From contig JAPFFF010000050.1 in the NCBI GenBank assembly GCA_039105265.1, positions 1 to 64,000 of the forward strand: 64,000 bases of DNA. Direction: 5' to 3'. This DNA is from Tritrichomonas musculus (lineage: Eukaryota; Parabasalia; Tritrichomonadida; Tritrichomonadidae). The notes below the pieces were generated by a model. That model had not been told where the DNA came from. It made no database searches and saw only the letters and a list, made by a program, of their open reading frames with translations. Positions 31,557 to 41,559 of the stretch are shown here, in pieces; within the stretch, counting starts at the first letter, position 1; each line of letters begins with the position of its first letter. Both the position numbers and the translations under genes were made by a program.

Positions 31557-32552
31557 CAAATTGTTTAATAACTCTTAAATAAAGCTAGTTGTTAATATTA
31601 CTGGTTGACTTGGGCATGCTATAATAAATCATTAAAAACAACCACAGTAACTAGAGGTATTCATGTGAAGTGAAAACTCGTTATTTGATTTTTTTATTTT
31701 GGCTTTAATTGAATGAATATTTTATCTTATGAAAAAATATTTAGATTATTTACTTCTATATATCCAATACTGACATTTGCCATAATTGGTTTTAATGGAT
31801 GTTGAGAATTTAAAAACCATTTAAAAAAATAGTATTTCGTCTATATCTCGAGTCAAATAAAATATTTATGAATTACAAATCAATAATAATATTTTGTATT
31901 TTATTTATAAAATATATAATCTGTTATATATCCAATTTATTAGCCATATATAAATTTAAATGCAAATTTACATAAAAAAATTAAGAAAATGACTTATTTC
32001 TCAATTGATTTACGAAATATTTATATAGTAATTGTACAATATAATAATAATAAATATTTAAATAAATTTTATTAGGTAAATAAGTTATTTTATACTCTCA
32101 TTTTAAAGAAAAATGTAATTAATATTTTGCATTATTTTGAATTATTTTTCATCGTATTTTTGTACGTTATTATTGTTTAGTTACGTGAGATGATTATTTT
32201 CGGTGAAGTGAAGTTAATGGTGAAGTGATTATTGAAAAATATAAATTTGCTCATCTTCATAAAAATATTATTAGAAATATTTTTTATAAAGTAAAATTAT
32301 TAATGACTATATTATAAAAATAATTTTAATATGAGAAATATAATATAGCAAAGTTTGGAGGTGAAGTGACCAACAAACTATATTCAAATTTTGAAAGGGA
32401 AAAATTGAATAAATGGCTTCTTGATAAAACAACTTTTTAATAAAAACACTTTTTGATTGGTTGTGATAAATGAACTTTTTGATATATAATTCAGTTTAAT
32501 CTTTATGAAAAATTTTCAATTAAGAATTTATTATGTTTTAAATTCTAATAAT
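31468..32552. other. AT-rich spacer with A-run
   Basis: A long A-run lies near 31525-31554. GAGGTATTCATG-type words occur at 31654-31673, and GGTGAAGTGA-type words near 32200-32230 and 32360. No gene is seen. Confidence 0.5.
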
Positions 32553-33339
32553 CAAGTGCCACCTCAAACCATACCAGGATGGCTTTGGTGGCACTAATAC
32601 AGAATATAATAATCAAGTGCCACCTCAAACCATACCAGGATGGCTTTGGTGGCACTAATGCAGAATATAATAATCAAGTGCCACCTCAAACCATACCAGG
32701 ATGGCTTTGGTGGCACTAATGCAGAATATAATAATCAAGTGCCACCTCAAACCATACCAGGATGGCTTTGGTGGCACTAATACAGAATATAATAATCAAG
32801 TGCCACCTCAAACCATACCAGGATGGCTTTGGTGGCACTAATACAGAATATAATAATCAAGTGCCACCTCAAACCATACCAGGATGGCTTTGGTGGCACT
32901 AATGCAGAATATAATAATCAAGTGCCACCTCAAACCATACCAGGATGGCTTTGGTGGCACTAATACAGAATATAATAATCAAGTGCCACCTCAAACCATA
33001 CCAGGATGGCTTTGGTGGCACTAATACAGAATATAATAATCAAGTGCCACCTCAAACCATACCAGGATAGCTTTGGTGGCACTAATGCAGAATATAATAA
33101 TCAAGTGCCACCTCAAACCATACCAGGATGGCTTTGGTGGCACTAATGCAGAATATAATAATCAAGTGCCACCTCAAACCATACCAGGATGGCTTTGGTG
33201 GCACTAATACAGAATATAATAATCAAGTGCCACCTCAAACCATACCAGGATGGCTTTGGTGGCACTAATGCAGAATATAATAATCAAGTGCCACCTCAAA
33301 CCATACCAGGATGGCTTTGGTGGCACTAATGCAGAATAT
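32553..33339. repeat. 61-bp satellite, 13 copies, each a hairpin
   Basis: Thirteen almost identical head-to-tail units of 61 bp. Each contains AGTGCCACC and GGTGGCACT as perfect 9-base arms, with AAACCAT/ATGGCTTT pairing again inside and a loop of about 6 bases. Variation is nearly confined to one site, TACAG or TGCAG (order A,G,G,A,A,G,A,A,G,G,A,G,G), and one G-to-A in copy 9. It is much less A/T-rich than its surroundings and has no reading frame. Confidence 0.95.
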
Positions 33340-33545
33340 TAAATAATATATTTTATATTTTTTTACTCATAATGGAATATTGAAAAAAAGAAGTAATTAA
33401 ATATTGTGATATCAGCATAACCAAAAAAACAAATTTTAACTCAACAAAAAAAATTATATATAAGAGATACAGATTATAAATTTATAGGGTGTTTCATATG
33501 TTTTTACAATTTTGACTTAGAATTTTAAACTATGAAGTATAAATT

Positions 33546-34165
33546 AAAATCAGTAAATTAAGCTGATGATTCTGCCGTAAATAAACTGATGATTCTGCAG
33601 TAAATTAAGCTGATGATTCTGCCGTAAATAAACTGATGATTCTGCCGTAAATAATCTGATGATTCTGCTGCAAATAAGCTGATGATTCTGCGGTAAATAA
33701 ACTGATGATTCTGCAGAAGAATAATCTGATGATTCTGCAGAAGAATAAGCTGAGGATTCTGCAGAAGAATAAGCTGAGGATTCTGCCGTAAATTAAGCTG
33801 ATGATTCTGCCGTAAATTAAGCTGATGATTCTGCCGTAAATTAAGCTGATGATTCTGCCGTAAATTAAGCTGATGATTCTGCCGTAAATTAAGCTGATGA
33901 TTCTGCCGTAAATTAAGCTGAGGATTCTGCAGTAAATTAACTGATGATTCTGCGGTAAATTAAGCTGATGATTCTGCCGTAAATTAAGCTGAGGATTCTG
34001 CAGTAAATTAACTGATGATTCTGCGGTAAATAATCTGATGATTCTGCCGTAAATTAACTGATGATTCTGCAGAAGAATAGGCTGAGGATTCTGCTGTAAA
34101 TAATCTGATGATTCTGCCGTAAATTAACTGATTATTCTGCCGCAAAATAAGCTCAGGAATCTAAA
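33546..34165. repeat. 22-24-bp minisatellite, about 26 copies
   Basis: Direct repeats around GCTGATGATTCTGCCGTAAA, with spacing variants of 22-24 bases and sequence variants (CTGCAG, CTGCGG, GAGGATTCTGC). The TAA in most units closes the frames, so it is not coding. It lies about 200 bases after the 61-bp satellite. Confidence 0.9.
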
Positions 34166-34297
34166 AAAAAAATAAACTGTTTTTTTAAGTTTTTCAAATG
34201 GTAACGATCACGTAAAGTATTCAAAAAAAAGTGTGGGGATTTGATATAGGATTTTTTTAATATTTAATATATTGAAAACCAAAAAATAATCACAATA

Positions 34298-35604
34298 AAG
34301 GTGTGGAAACTTTTTTCTCTCTTACACTTTCATTTATAACTCTTATATTATATATAATTTCTCATAAAAATCATGAACATAAAAAATAAAATAATATTTG
34401 CTGAAAAAAAATCAAGATATAATCACAATTTAAATTGAAATGTTTATGTTATTTATTTTTCATATAACATATCAATACCATGCTTTTATCATCATTCAAA
34501 AAAAGCTGTAAATGAATAATTTTTATATTTTATTTAGCTTTTCTGTGTATAATATTGAAATATTTGATGCAATATCTAAAATATTTGAAGTTTAGGATAT
34601 ATCTTTTGGGAATTATTTAATATTGATCAAGAGGTGTCTTTAAAGAATAACTTTTTTTTGCAATTTATGGAACTTTTAAGAATATTATATAGAGATTACA
34701 ATGTATCTTGTGCTTTAAAGTTTGGAGCTCTAGAGATATTAAATCTCGAATCTTCCTTAATTGATCTGATCATTCAAAAAATTAGTAAATATACGTAAAA
34801 CACTTTTTTATATATCCCTACTTTATCTGATGTTAGTTTATAGTTTCCATTAAAATGATTATATGTGCTTTTATCTAAGTATTTTTTTTATTTTTTTTGC
34901 TATTTAATTATTTTCGAACATATTCTATATTTTTTTCACAAAATTGCAATTTCATTTAATTTTAAATCATATATTTATATTTTGTTCTTTTTTAAAAATA
35001 AACTTTTTGAATGTCTTATGTCTTATACGTTATTTTTTCAATCAACTTTTTGAAGGTCTGAAGTATTATACGTTATTTTGGATCAACTTTTTGAAGGTCT
35101 GAAGTATTATACGTTAATTTAGTTGGTAAACTTTTTGAATAATTTTGAGAGGAATTTCATATCTCTTTATCTAGCCAGACAATTGATATTTTAAGTGATG
35201 CTAATCGAAAATATAGACCATTATGAAATATATATTTTTGATTTTTTATAATTCTGTAAGAGAATTTCAAAGAAATTTGAAATTTTATTAAATTTTGCTC
35301 ATATTTTTTTATTATCTAACTTTATAGCTGTCCATTCTTTGTAATTTTAACTTAAAATATAGGACAATACATTTCATACCTTTTGAGCTTATAGTGTCCC
35401 GTAAATATTACTGCATATTTAGATAATTAGTAATTTTGATCATTTTTGATATCTCCATACCAGTAAATTTAATCTGGCCCAAATCATGTCTACCATAATT
35501 AATTCATATACTAATCATGTTAGAATGAATTTTATCCGAATATATGAAATATTCACGATTTTTTCTCTCAAAAAAAATTCAATACTTCAGAGTTTCCACA
35601 CCTT
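34298..35604. mobile_element. TA-flanked inverted-repeat element, mariner-sized, decayed
   Basis: AAGGTGTGGAAACT at 34298 returns inverted at 35591-35604; both are flanked by TA (34296-34297 and 35605-35606). At 1307 bp the length is close to that known for Tvmar1-type mariners, but no transposase frame is readable inside. A 41-44-bp tandem repeat (35001-35143) sits within it. Called from the ends and length only. Confidence 0.5.
35001..35143. repeat. 41-44-bp tandem repeat, about 3.3 copies
   Basis: Units begin AACTTTTTGAA and contain TATTATACGTTATTTT, at 35001, 35044, 35085 and 35129 (partial). Confidence 0.75.
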
Positions 35605-35605
35605 T

Positions 35606-36341
35606 ATCACAATACAAACCAACTTATTTTTTAAAAAATCAATTGAAAATCATCGTTTAATTGATAATTCCACCTCACCTCCCTTAAGAAATTGTTAACG
35701 AATTCGATTGATTTTTTTTTTTTTTTTTAAACTTTTTTGGACAAAATGTTCTCAATTTTTTTGTGAATATTTTGGCGGTTTATTAACCGGTAATTTTATA
35801 AAAAAGGAAAATAAGCAGCTAAGCACCTATATCTCTCCCAGAACAGACCCAAACAACAACCACATCTTACCATAAGACAAAGTAGTTCAGATGCATGAAG
35901 CGATCATTCTTTTTCTCACGAAATGAGAAAATATTTTGATTTTCAGATTAGAAGTCAATTCTAATGCAAAAAGACAAATACTTTCGGTATTTCCCAACCC
36001 AGCGAGCTTTTATATTTAGGCACAAATAAATGTATTGTGTAAATAATAATTTATCTCATCTTTCCATAAACTCCTTAAGAAATTCTATATCTCGTGTTTT
36101 TTTGATATCCTTTGTATTAAGATAAGTTCAAAAGCAGATCATTGACTATTTTTTTAATATGCTTTTTATAAAAAATATAAAGTTATTATTTAATATGCTT
36201 TGCAAATGATTTTATAACAAATATAAGAATGGGAGGTTTCAAAAGAAAAAAAGATCAAAGTCATTTTTTATTTCATTCATAGACAATGGAGTTTTATATG
36301 ATGATTCCTTTTTTATAAATATAAACAATTTTTCATATAAC
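35606..36341. other. Leader region of the DUF3447 gene
   Basis: A/T-rich with a T-run near 35711. No gene seen. TCATAT, near the initiator consensus, lies about 10 bases before the ATG at 36342. Confidence 0.4.
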
Positions 36342-37526
36342 ATGTCATTTTATTTAGAGATGGAAATTCAAGCTTGCATTAAGTATAAAAAAGAACTTTA
36401 TGAGTATCTTTCAGAATATTTTCAAGATGATCAACTCGAAGATTTGGAAAATTTGGAGGCATCGAAAGATAATATTAGCATCAAAATATATGTTGGAGAA
36501 CGTGATAATCTAACTGAGTTTTTAAATTTAATTGCTTGTATGTTGAATCACCACCACCGTGATTCTATTTTTATCAAAAAAGTTGAGCAAATTCTTGAAT
36601 ACATCAAAAACGAAATCAAGCAAACCTATTCAAATATTGAAATATTTCAAATTTTTAATAAAAACAAATTATTACTTCTTTATCTAATTGAACATCAATT
36701 CATTCAAATTGATGAACAAATAGTAAACTATCTTAGCAAAAACAATTCGCTAAAAACGAGAAAATATTTCGAATTTTTTTACAATGAAATCAAAAGCTTT
36801 TTAAGTCAAAAAGAGAAAAGAAATATTGAACAACAATTTACAAATTTATTTCAAGGAGACATGAATGTATATGAAAATAATCGCCATATTGGTGAAAATG
36901 AAACGTATCTCTGTAAATTAATTCGTGAAGATTTAGTTGAAGATTTTGTTAAATATGTGAATCAAACAAATTTATCTTTATCAGAAACGACAATCAGCAC
37001 TTCAATTTTTGAAACAAATTTATTATTATTAAAAAAGGAACCCAAATTAATTGAATATTCAATGTTCTTTGGCTCCATTCAAATTTTTCAGTATTTAAGA
37101 TTAAATGATGTTGAATTGACATCATCATTGTGGATTTATGCAATTCATTCAAACAACCCCGAATTTATTCATCTTCTTGAAGAGTATCATGTAAAACCTC
37201 CAAACAATAAATATGAAAAATGCCTCAAAGAATCAATTAAATGTCATCATAATGAAATAAGCAATTATTTCATTGAGAATTATGATTTACATAAAGATTT
37301 TCAACTTGATTTTAATAAAAAAATTCAGTTGCAAGATGATTTTGATGATTGTAATTCATTTAGTTATCATTATCACAATTACGAATATTTTAAAATTGAC
37401 ATAAAACCTCAAAATCTATTTTATTATTCAGTTAAATATAATTATCTAGCAATTGTCAAACTTTTAATTAATAACAAGTACATTAAAATTAAAGATAAAA
37501 ATATTGTTTTTTTTTTTATTTATTGA
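36342..37526 (+). CDS. DUF3447/ankyrin N-terminal part of a split ankyrin-BspA protein
   Basis: 394 residues, ATG at 36342. Helical N-terminus, then the DUF3447-type stretch EPKLIEYSMFFGSIQIFQYLRLNDVELTSSLWIYAIHS in which ankyrin-like units begin (NNPEFIHLLEE), ending SVKYNYLAIVKLLINNKYIKIKD. The frame closes inside a T-run and the next frame picks up with another ankyrin unit, so this and the following ORF were probably one gene. Such proteins are common, unassigned trichomonad scaffolds. No signal peptide or membrane span. Confidence 0.7.
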   Translation: MSFYLEMEIQACIKYKKELYEYLSEYFQDDQLEDLENLEASKDNISIKIYVGERDNLTEFLNLIACMLNHHHRDSIFIKKVEQILEYIKNEIKQTYSNIEIFQIFNKNKLLLLYLIEHQFIQIDEQIVNYLSKNNSLKTRKYFEFFYNEIKSFLSQKEKRNIEQQFTNLFQGDMNVYENNRHIGENETYLCKLIREDLVEDFVKYVNQTNLSLSETTISTSIFETNLLLLKKEPKLIEYSMFFGSIQIFQYLRLNDVELTSSLWIYAIHSNNPEFIHLLEEYHVKPPNNKYEKCLKESIKCHHNEISNYFIENYDLHKDFQLDFNKKIQLQDDFDDCNSFSYHYHNYEYFKIDIKPQNLFYYSVKYNYLAIVKLLINNKYIKIKDKNIVFFFIY

Positions 37527-37587
37527 ATTTAATGAAGTTCAAAATAATCAAATGATTTCATAAAATTTCTTTTTATTTCTTTTTAAT

Positions 37588-39462
37588 ATGAATTATTTAC
37601 ATGCTGCGGCTGAAAAAGATAATCAAGATATTTTGTCATTTCTTCTTTCTCAAAAAAATGTTAAAATTCCTAGATATTGTTTTAGCGATTGCAAAAAGCT
37701 CAGCAAATTGCGCATCCCTAATGATGCTGTTTCAATCGAAGACAGTTCATTTGCAAATTGTACATCACTTGAAGAAATCTTTATTCCGTTTTCTGTGAAA
37801 TATTTTGGAGATTGTTGTTTTATTCGATGTAAATCACTGAAAAGAGTGACACTCTATCCCTGTACAAGTAAAAAATTTAAAATGAAAAGAGAAAGATTTG
37901 CCAAAAATAAGATGGGTAATAATGCATTTAGAGATTGCGAATCATTGGAAGAAATTATTATTCCTTCATCAATTGTATCAATTGATTTTGAAGCTTTTGA
38001 ACATTGTAAATCATTGAAAAGTATCAAAATTCCATCATCCATTAAATCAATCGGCTTTTCTTCTTTCATGGGATGTTCATCTTTGAAGCAAATAATCCTT
38101 CCCTCAATGAAATTTGTTGAATCGAAACTTTTCAAGGAATGCACATCACTTACGCAAGTGACTCTTCCTTCTTCTGCTAATCAAATAGGAAATGATGCTT
38201 TCAGAAGTTGTACATCTTTGAAGGAAATAAAAATTTCTTCAAGAGTAACTACAATTTGCTCTTTCGCCTTTTGTGGATGTACTATGCTTACCAAAGTCTT
38301 ATTTCATCAACATTCTCATTTATTAATAATTGATAATAACGCATTTGATGGCTGTTCATCATTAAATGAAATATCACTTCCTTCTTCTTTGGAAGTAATT
38401 GGTCAAATGGCTTTTCAACAATGCTCGTCATTAAAAAGCATTTCAATTCCTTCAAAAGTGAAAATTATTTCACATGCTGTATATGGAAGTTGTTTATCTT
38501 TGAGAGAAGTATCGATACCTTCATCAGTAAGCCAAATACAAAGTTACGCATTTTCCAATTGCAACTCATTGAGTGAAATAACTATTCCTTCTTCTGTTAC
38601 TTTTATTGGTAAATATGCATTCGCAGGATGCGCACTTACTCAGATTTTTATTCCTTCTTCTGTTAAAACTATTAATGATCATGCTTTTTATGGATGTGAA
38701 TTATTGAATAAAATATCTGTTCCTTCTTCAGCAACTATTTGTTCAAATATTTTTAATGGTTGCATTTCATTGGTTCTTTCTGATGACATGAAAACAATTA
38801 ATAAAGAGCTTTTCTCTGGTTGCTTATCTTTAAAACAAATTACAATTTCTTCTTCAATAACAAAAATTGAAAACAATGCTTTTTGTGATTGCTATTCACT
38901 TAAGCAATTAACAATTCCATCATCTGTAACTTCAATTGGACCAGGTGCTTTTAGAGGATGTATTTCATTGGAGCAAATTATAATTCCTTCTTCTGTAGTT
39001 TCTATTAATTTTAGTGCTTTTAGAGGTTGCTCTTCACTCAAACAAATTTCAATCTCTTCTGCAATGACAATAATTGAAAAAAGTGTTTTTGAAGGATGTT
39101 CTTCATTTACCGAAATATCAATTCCATCCTCAGTAACATCAATTGGAGATTACTCTTTCCAAGATTGTTCATCATTGGCACAAATTACGATTCCTTCATC
39201 TGTAACTTCTATTGGAAATAACGCCTTTTGCAGGTGTTCATCTTTAAAACAAATTTCGCTTCCTTCTTCAATTGAAGAGATTGGATATAGAGCTTTCGAA
39301 AGTTGCTCATCACTTATTGAAATAGAGATTCCTAAATCAGTAAAATCAATTGGAGAACTTACTTTTAATGAATGCTTGTCATTGAAACAATTAACACTTC
39401 CTTATTCAATAAATCCAATTCAACTTGGAATTGGCAAAAACACAAAAATCAATAAAATTTAA
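37588..39462 (+). CDS. BspA-like LRR_5 protein with ankyrin start (second half of split gene)
   Basis: 624 residues from the ATG at 37588. The first 25 residues are an ankyrin unit (NYLHAAAEKDNQDILSFLLS). After that come about 24 LRR_5 units of 23 residues, consensus IPSSVTSIGxxAFxxCSSLxxI, almost to the end. No membrane span or signal peptide. A gap of about 60 bases with a T-run and stops separates it from the DUF3447 frame. Either the whole is one gene broken there, or this ORF is now expressed alone. A similar T-run break (GTTTTTTTT) ends the first ankyrin island at 24.03 kb. BspA repeats bind host or bacterial surfaces in other species; a role here is inferred. Confidence 0.75.
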   Translation: MNYLHAAAEKDNQDILSFLLSQKNVKIPRYCFSDCKKLSKLRIPNDAVSIEDSSFANCTSLEEIFIPFSVKYFGDCCFIRCKSLKRVTLYPCTSKKFKMKRERFAKNKMGNNAFRDCESLEEIIIPSSIVSIDFEAFEHCKSLKSIKIPSSIKSIGFSSFMGCSSLKQIILPSMKFVESKLFKECTSLTQVTLPSSANQIGNDAFRSCTSLKEIKISSRVTTICSFAFCGCTMLTKVLFHQHSHLLIIDNNAFDGCSSLNEISLPSSLEVIGQMAFQQCSSLKSISIPSKVKIISHAVYGSCLSLREVSIPSSVSQIQSYAFSNCNSLSEITIPSSVTFIGKYAFAGCALTQIFIPSSVKTINDHAFYGCELLNKISVPSSATICSNIFNGCISLVLSDDMKTINKELFSGCLSLKQITISSSITKIENNAFCDCYSLKQLTIPSSVTSIGPGAFRGCISLEQIIIPSSVVSINFSAFRGCSSLKQISISSAMTIIEKSVFEGCSSFTEISIPSSVTSIGDYSFQDCSSLAQITIPSSVTSIGNNAFCRCSSLKQISLPSSIEEIGYRAFESCSSLIEIEIPKSVKSIGELTFNECLSLKQLTLPYSINPIQLGIGKNTKINKI

Positions 39463-40632
39463 TCAGTAAATATAAATATTTAATAATTTTTAGTATCTTA
39501 AATTAATTAATTTTTAGTATCTTTTTACTGAGGCGAACTCATGCTTGGAAATTCACAAACTACAAGTATTCACACTCTAACAAAGACTTTAATCACAAAT
39601 AATGCTACGTTCTGTGTTTCAGGAAGCCTTGTATCTGAAGTATTTGTGGAGTTTAACCACCTTCAAACATACCAAAAAAGGAAAAAAAAATTTAAAGAGT
39701 TTCATGCCAGCAATCACCTCAACGGATAAATTAGATGGTAGATTTACCACTTCAACGGATATTTTCCCTTCAATTTCAAAACCCTCCATTACCGTTTACT
39801 ATTTTTCACGGGATGACAAAAATATTTATATCCCTTGATTTATTTTCCAAATCTATTAAATTTTTTTCTAAACAGTCTATAATTATTTTATTTTACATAT
39901 TATTACAATTTCAACTGACAAGCAAATGAACATTGATCAAATACTAAGGTGTTTTATAAGGCAAAATAAAAATCAAAAATGCTCTGATAGAACTTAATTG
40001 ATTCAAGGTTACTGGCGTATCAAATGAAATTTTTGACTTTAAATGCAACATTCTATTATTCAATATGAGACGAATATAAACAAGACAACTACTTTATAAT
40101 AATAAGTCAAGGCTCATAATAATATCGATTTTAGACTATAAAGTAATAAAGTAGTTGTCCTTTCTTGTTTATAAGTCAAGGCTCATAATAATATCGATTT
40201 TAGACTATAAAAAACTATTCCGTTTATATTTTTTTTTTTTTTTTTTTTATATCCATGCTTTTTTTGCAAAAGTGCTAAAAAGTTCCAGACTTTTTTTCTG
40301 GTACGATACGAGGTCAATATTGGCCTAAACCACCACGGGCAATTACGATTTCCCATTTATTTTAAAAAAATAAGAAAAAAATTCAAAACGAAAATTAATT
40401 CAAGTTAAGAAAATCATCAGTATTCATGATGTGAATTTTATATCATATATAACGGTTGTATTTTACCTGAATATATCAAATTGTGATGATAATGGCATAA
40501 ATGATCTGTATTATAACCGGTTCATCAATAAGTTGTGGTCTTTGGTTTTCAGCATATTAAATTTATTATGATTATAAATCACATTAATCATAATTATTTG
40601 AGTTTATATATATAATTCAGAGAAATAATATA
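39463..40632. other. Spacer with local duplication
   Basis: No supported gene. It holds the 69-bp-period duplication at 40102-40210, a T-run near 40230 and, from about 40376, the sequence duplicated at the right end of the window. Confidence 0.5.
40084..40210. repeat. Direct duplication with embedded 14-bp hairpin
   Basis: A 40-base phrase starting ATAAGTCAAGGCTC occurs at 40102 and 40171. GACAACTACTTTAT (40084-40097) and ATAAAGTAGTTGTC (40146-40159) are perfect 14-base inverted arms bracketing the first copy. Confidence 0.75.
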
Positions 40633-40892
40633 TTAATTATACAGAAAGATATTTTTTTGATCTTGCTCTGATAAATAACTAAGAGCAGAAATTCCATTAT
40701 AATTTGTTGTGCATGGATTAATTTGATTAGTTTTGACTAAAATTTTTGCAATTTCAACATAATTATATTTGCATACATAAAAGAAAGGCGTTTCACCTCT
40801 ATTATCTTTTTCATTAATTTTTATTCCAGGAACAGATAACAAAAAGTCAACCTTCTCAACAGAGTCACACTGGCATGCATAATGTAAAGGCG
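40376..40892. repeat. Segment duplicated at 63.48-64.0 kb, copy 1
   Basis: Covers the 3' part of the ankyrin gene and about 250 bases beyond it. The match to 63483-64000 is close, in the same orientation, and runs off the right edge. Confidence 0.85.
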
Positions 40893-41556
40893 TCATTCCA
40901 TTCGAATCCTTTTGATTTATCCTGATTTTTTCTCCTGGTTTATATCGTGCAATTTTCATTTTTCTTTTCTCTTCAATTTCAACTGAATTATAATCATTAC
41001 ATTCATCGATATCTGTGGTTGTTCCAAGTTTGTTTATTAATTCTTTGATTACATCCACACACCCAATTGAACAAGCATGATGGAAGGCGTTTGTTCCTTT
41101 CGAGTCTGGCTCATTTATACTGTAGATTTTTAGAAGGGAATCTAAGCATGATGAGTGCCTGAATCTCATTGAATAGAGGAGAAGATTCTGCGAAAAAGCA
41201 TCACGATATTCAAAGTCTATTTTGTTACCAACTTTTAGCATCGATTTGAAAAAGTCGAAGTGATTTTTTTGGATGGTCATAAAGACAGGTGTCACGCCTG
41301 AATCATCAGTAATGTTCACGTTGACATTTGGCTGCCTGATTAGGAAGTTGAAAACTTCACTTGAATCATAAAAGACCGAAATATGAAGAGCAGTTCGAAG
41401 CTTAAAATCTTGAATGTTTGGATCGATTCGATCGATGTCATTCATCAAAACTTTTGCTGCTTCAAGATTCTTGAACTTTGCTGCAATCATCAACGCCGTC
41501 TCTCTTCGTGTTGGTGTTTGAAAATTCAAATCAATACGACTGCAATTGACCAACAC
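40633..41556 (-). CDS. Ankyrin-repeat protein, 5' end replaced by the Polinton
   Basis: 307 codons reading as about eight ankyrin units: RETALMIAAKFKNLEAAKVLM, LRTALHISVFYDSSEVFNFL, GVTPVFMTIQKNHFDFFKSML, GTNAFHHACSIGCVDVIKELI, GMTPLHYACQCDSVEKVDFLL and GETPFFYVCKYNYVEIAKILV, plus a 35-residue insert (CNDYNSVEIEEKRKMK). No ATG is left at the 5' end: the frame reads back through ELLQVLV into a stop at the junction with the polymerase gene at about 41.56-41.58 kb. It is therefore a truncated gene, perhaps still transcribed from element sequence. The copy at the right edge may be the undisturbed relative. Ankyrin units bind proteins; the partner is unknown. Confidence 0.75.
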   Translation of the reverse strand: MLVNCSRIDLNFQTPTRRETALMIAAKFKNLEAAKVLMNDIDRIDPNIQDFKLRTALHISVFYDSSEVFNFLIRQPNVNVNITDDSGVTPVFMTIQKNHFDFFKSMLKVGNKIDFEYRDAFSQNLLLYSMRFRHSSCLDSLLKIYSINEPDSKGTNAFHHACSIGCVDVIKELINKLGTTTDIDECNDYNSVEIEEKRKMKIARYKPGEKIRINQKDSNGMTPLHYACQCDSVEKVDFLLSVPGIKINEKDNRGETPFFYVCKYNYVEIAKILVKTNQINPCTTNYNGISALSYLSEQDQKNIFLYN

Positions 41557-41559
41557 TTG

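Noticed and set aside
32553-34165. CRISPR array
   Set aside because: Units are directly contiguous with no unique spacers, and the setting is eukaryotic.
39541-39929. Three overlapping short plus-strand ORFs
   Set aside because: No motif, and mutually overlapping frames.
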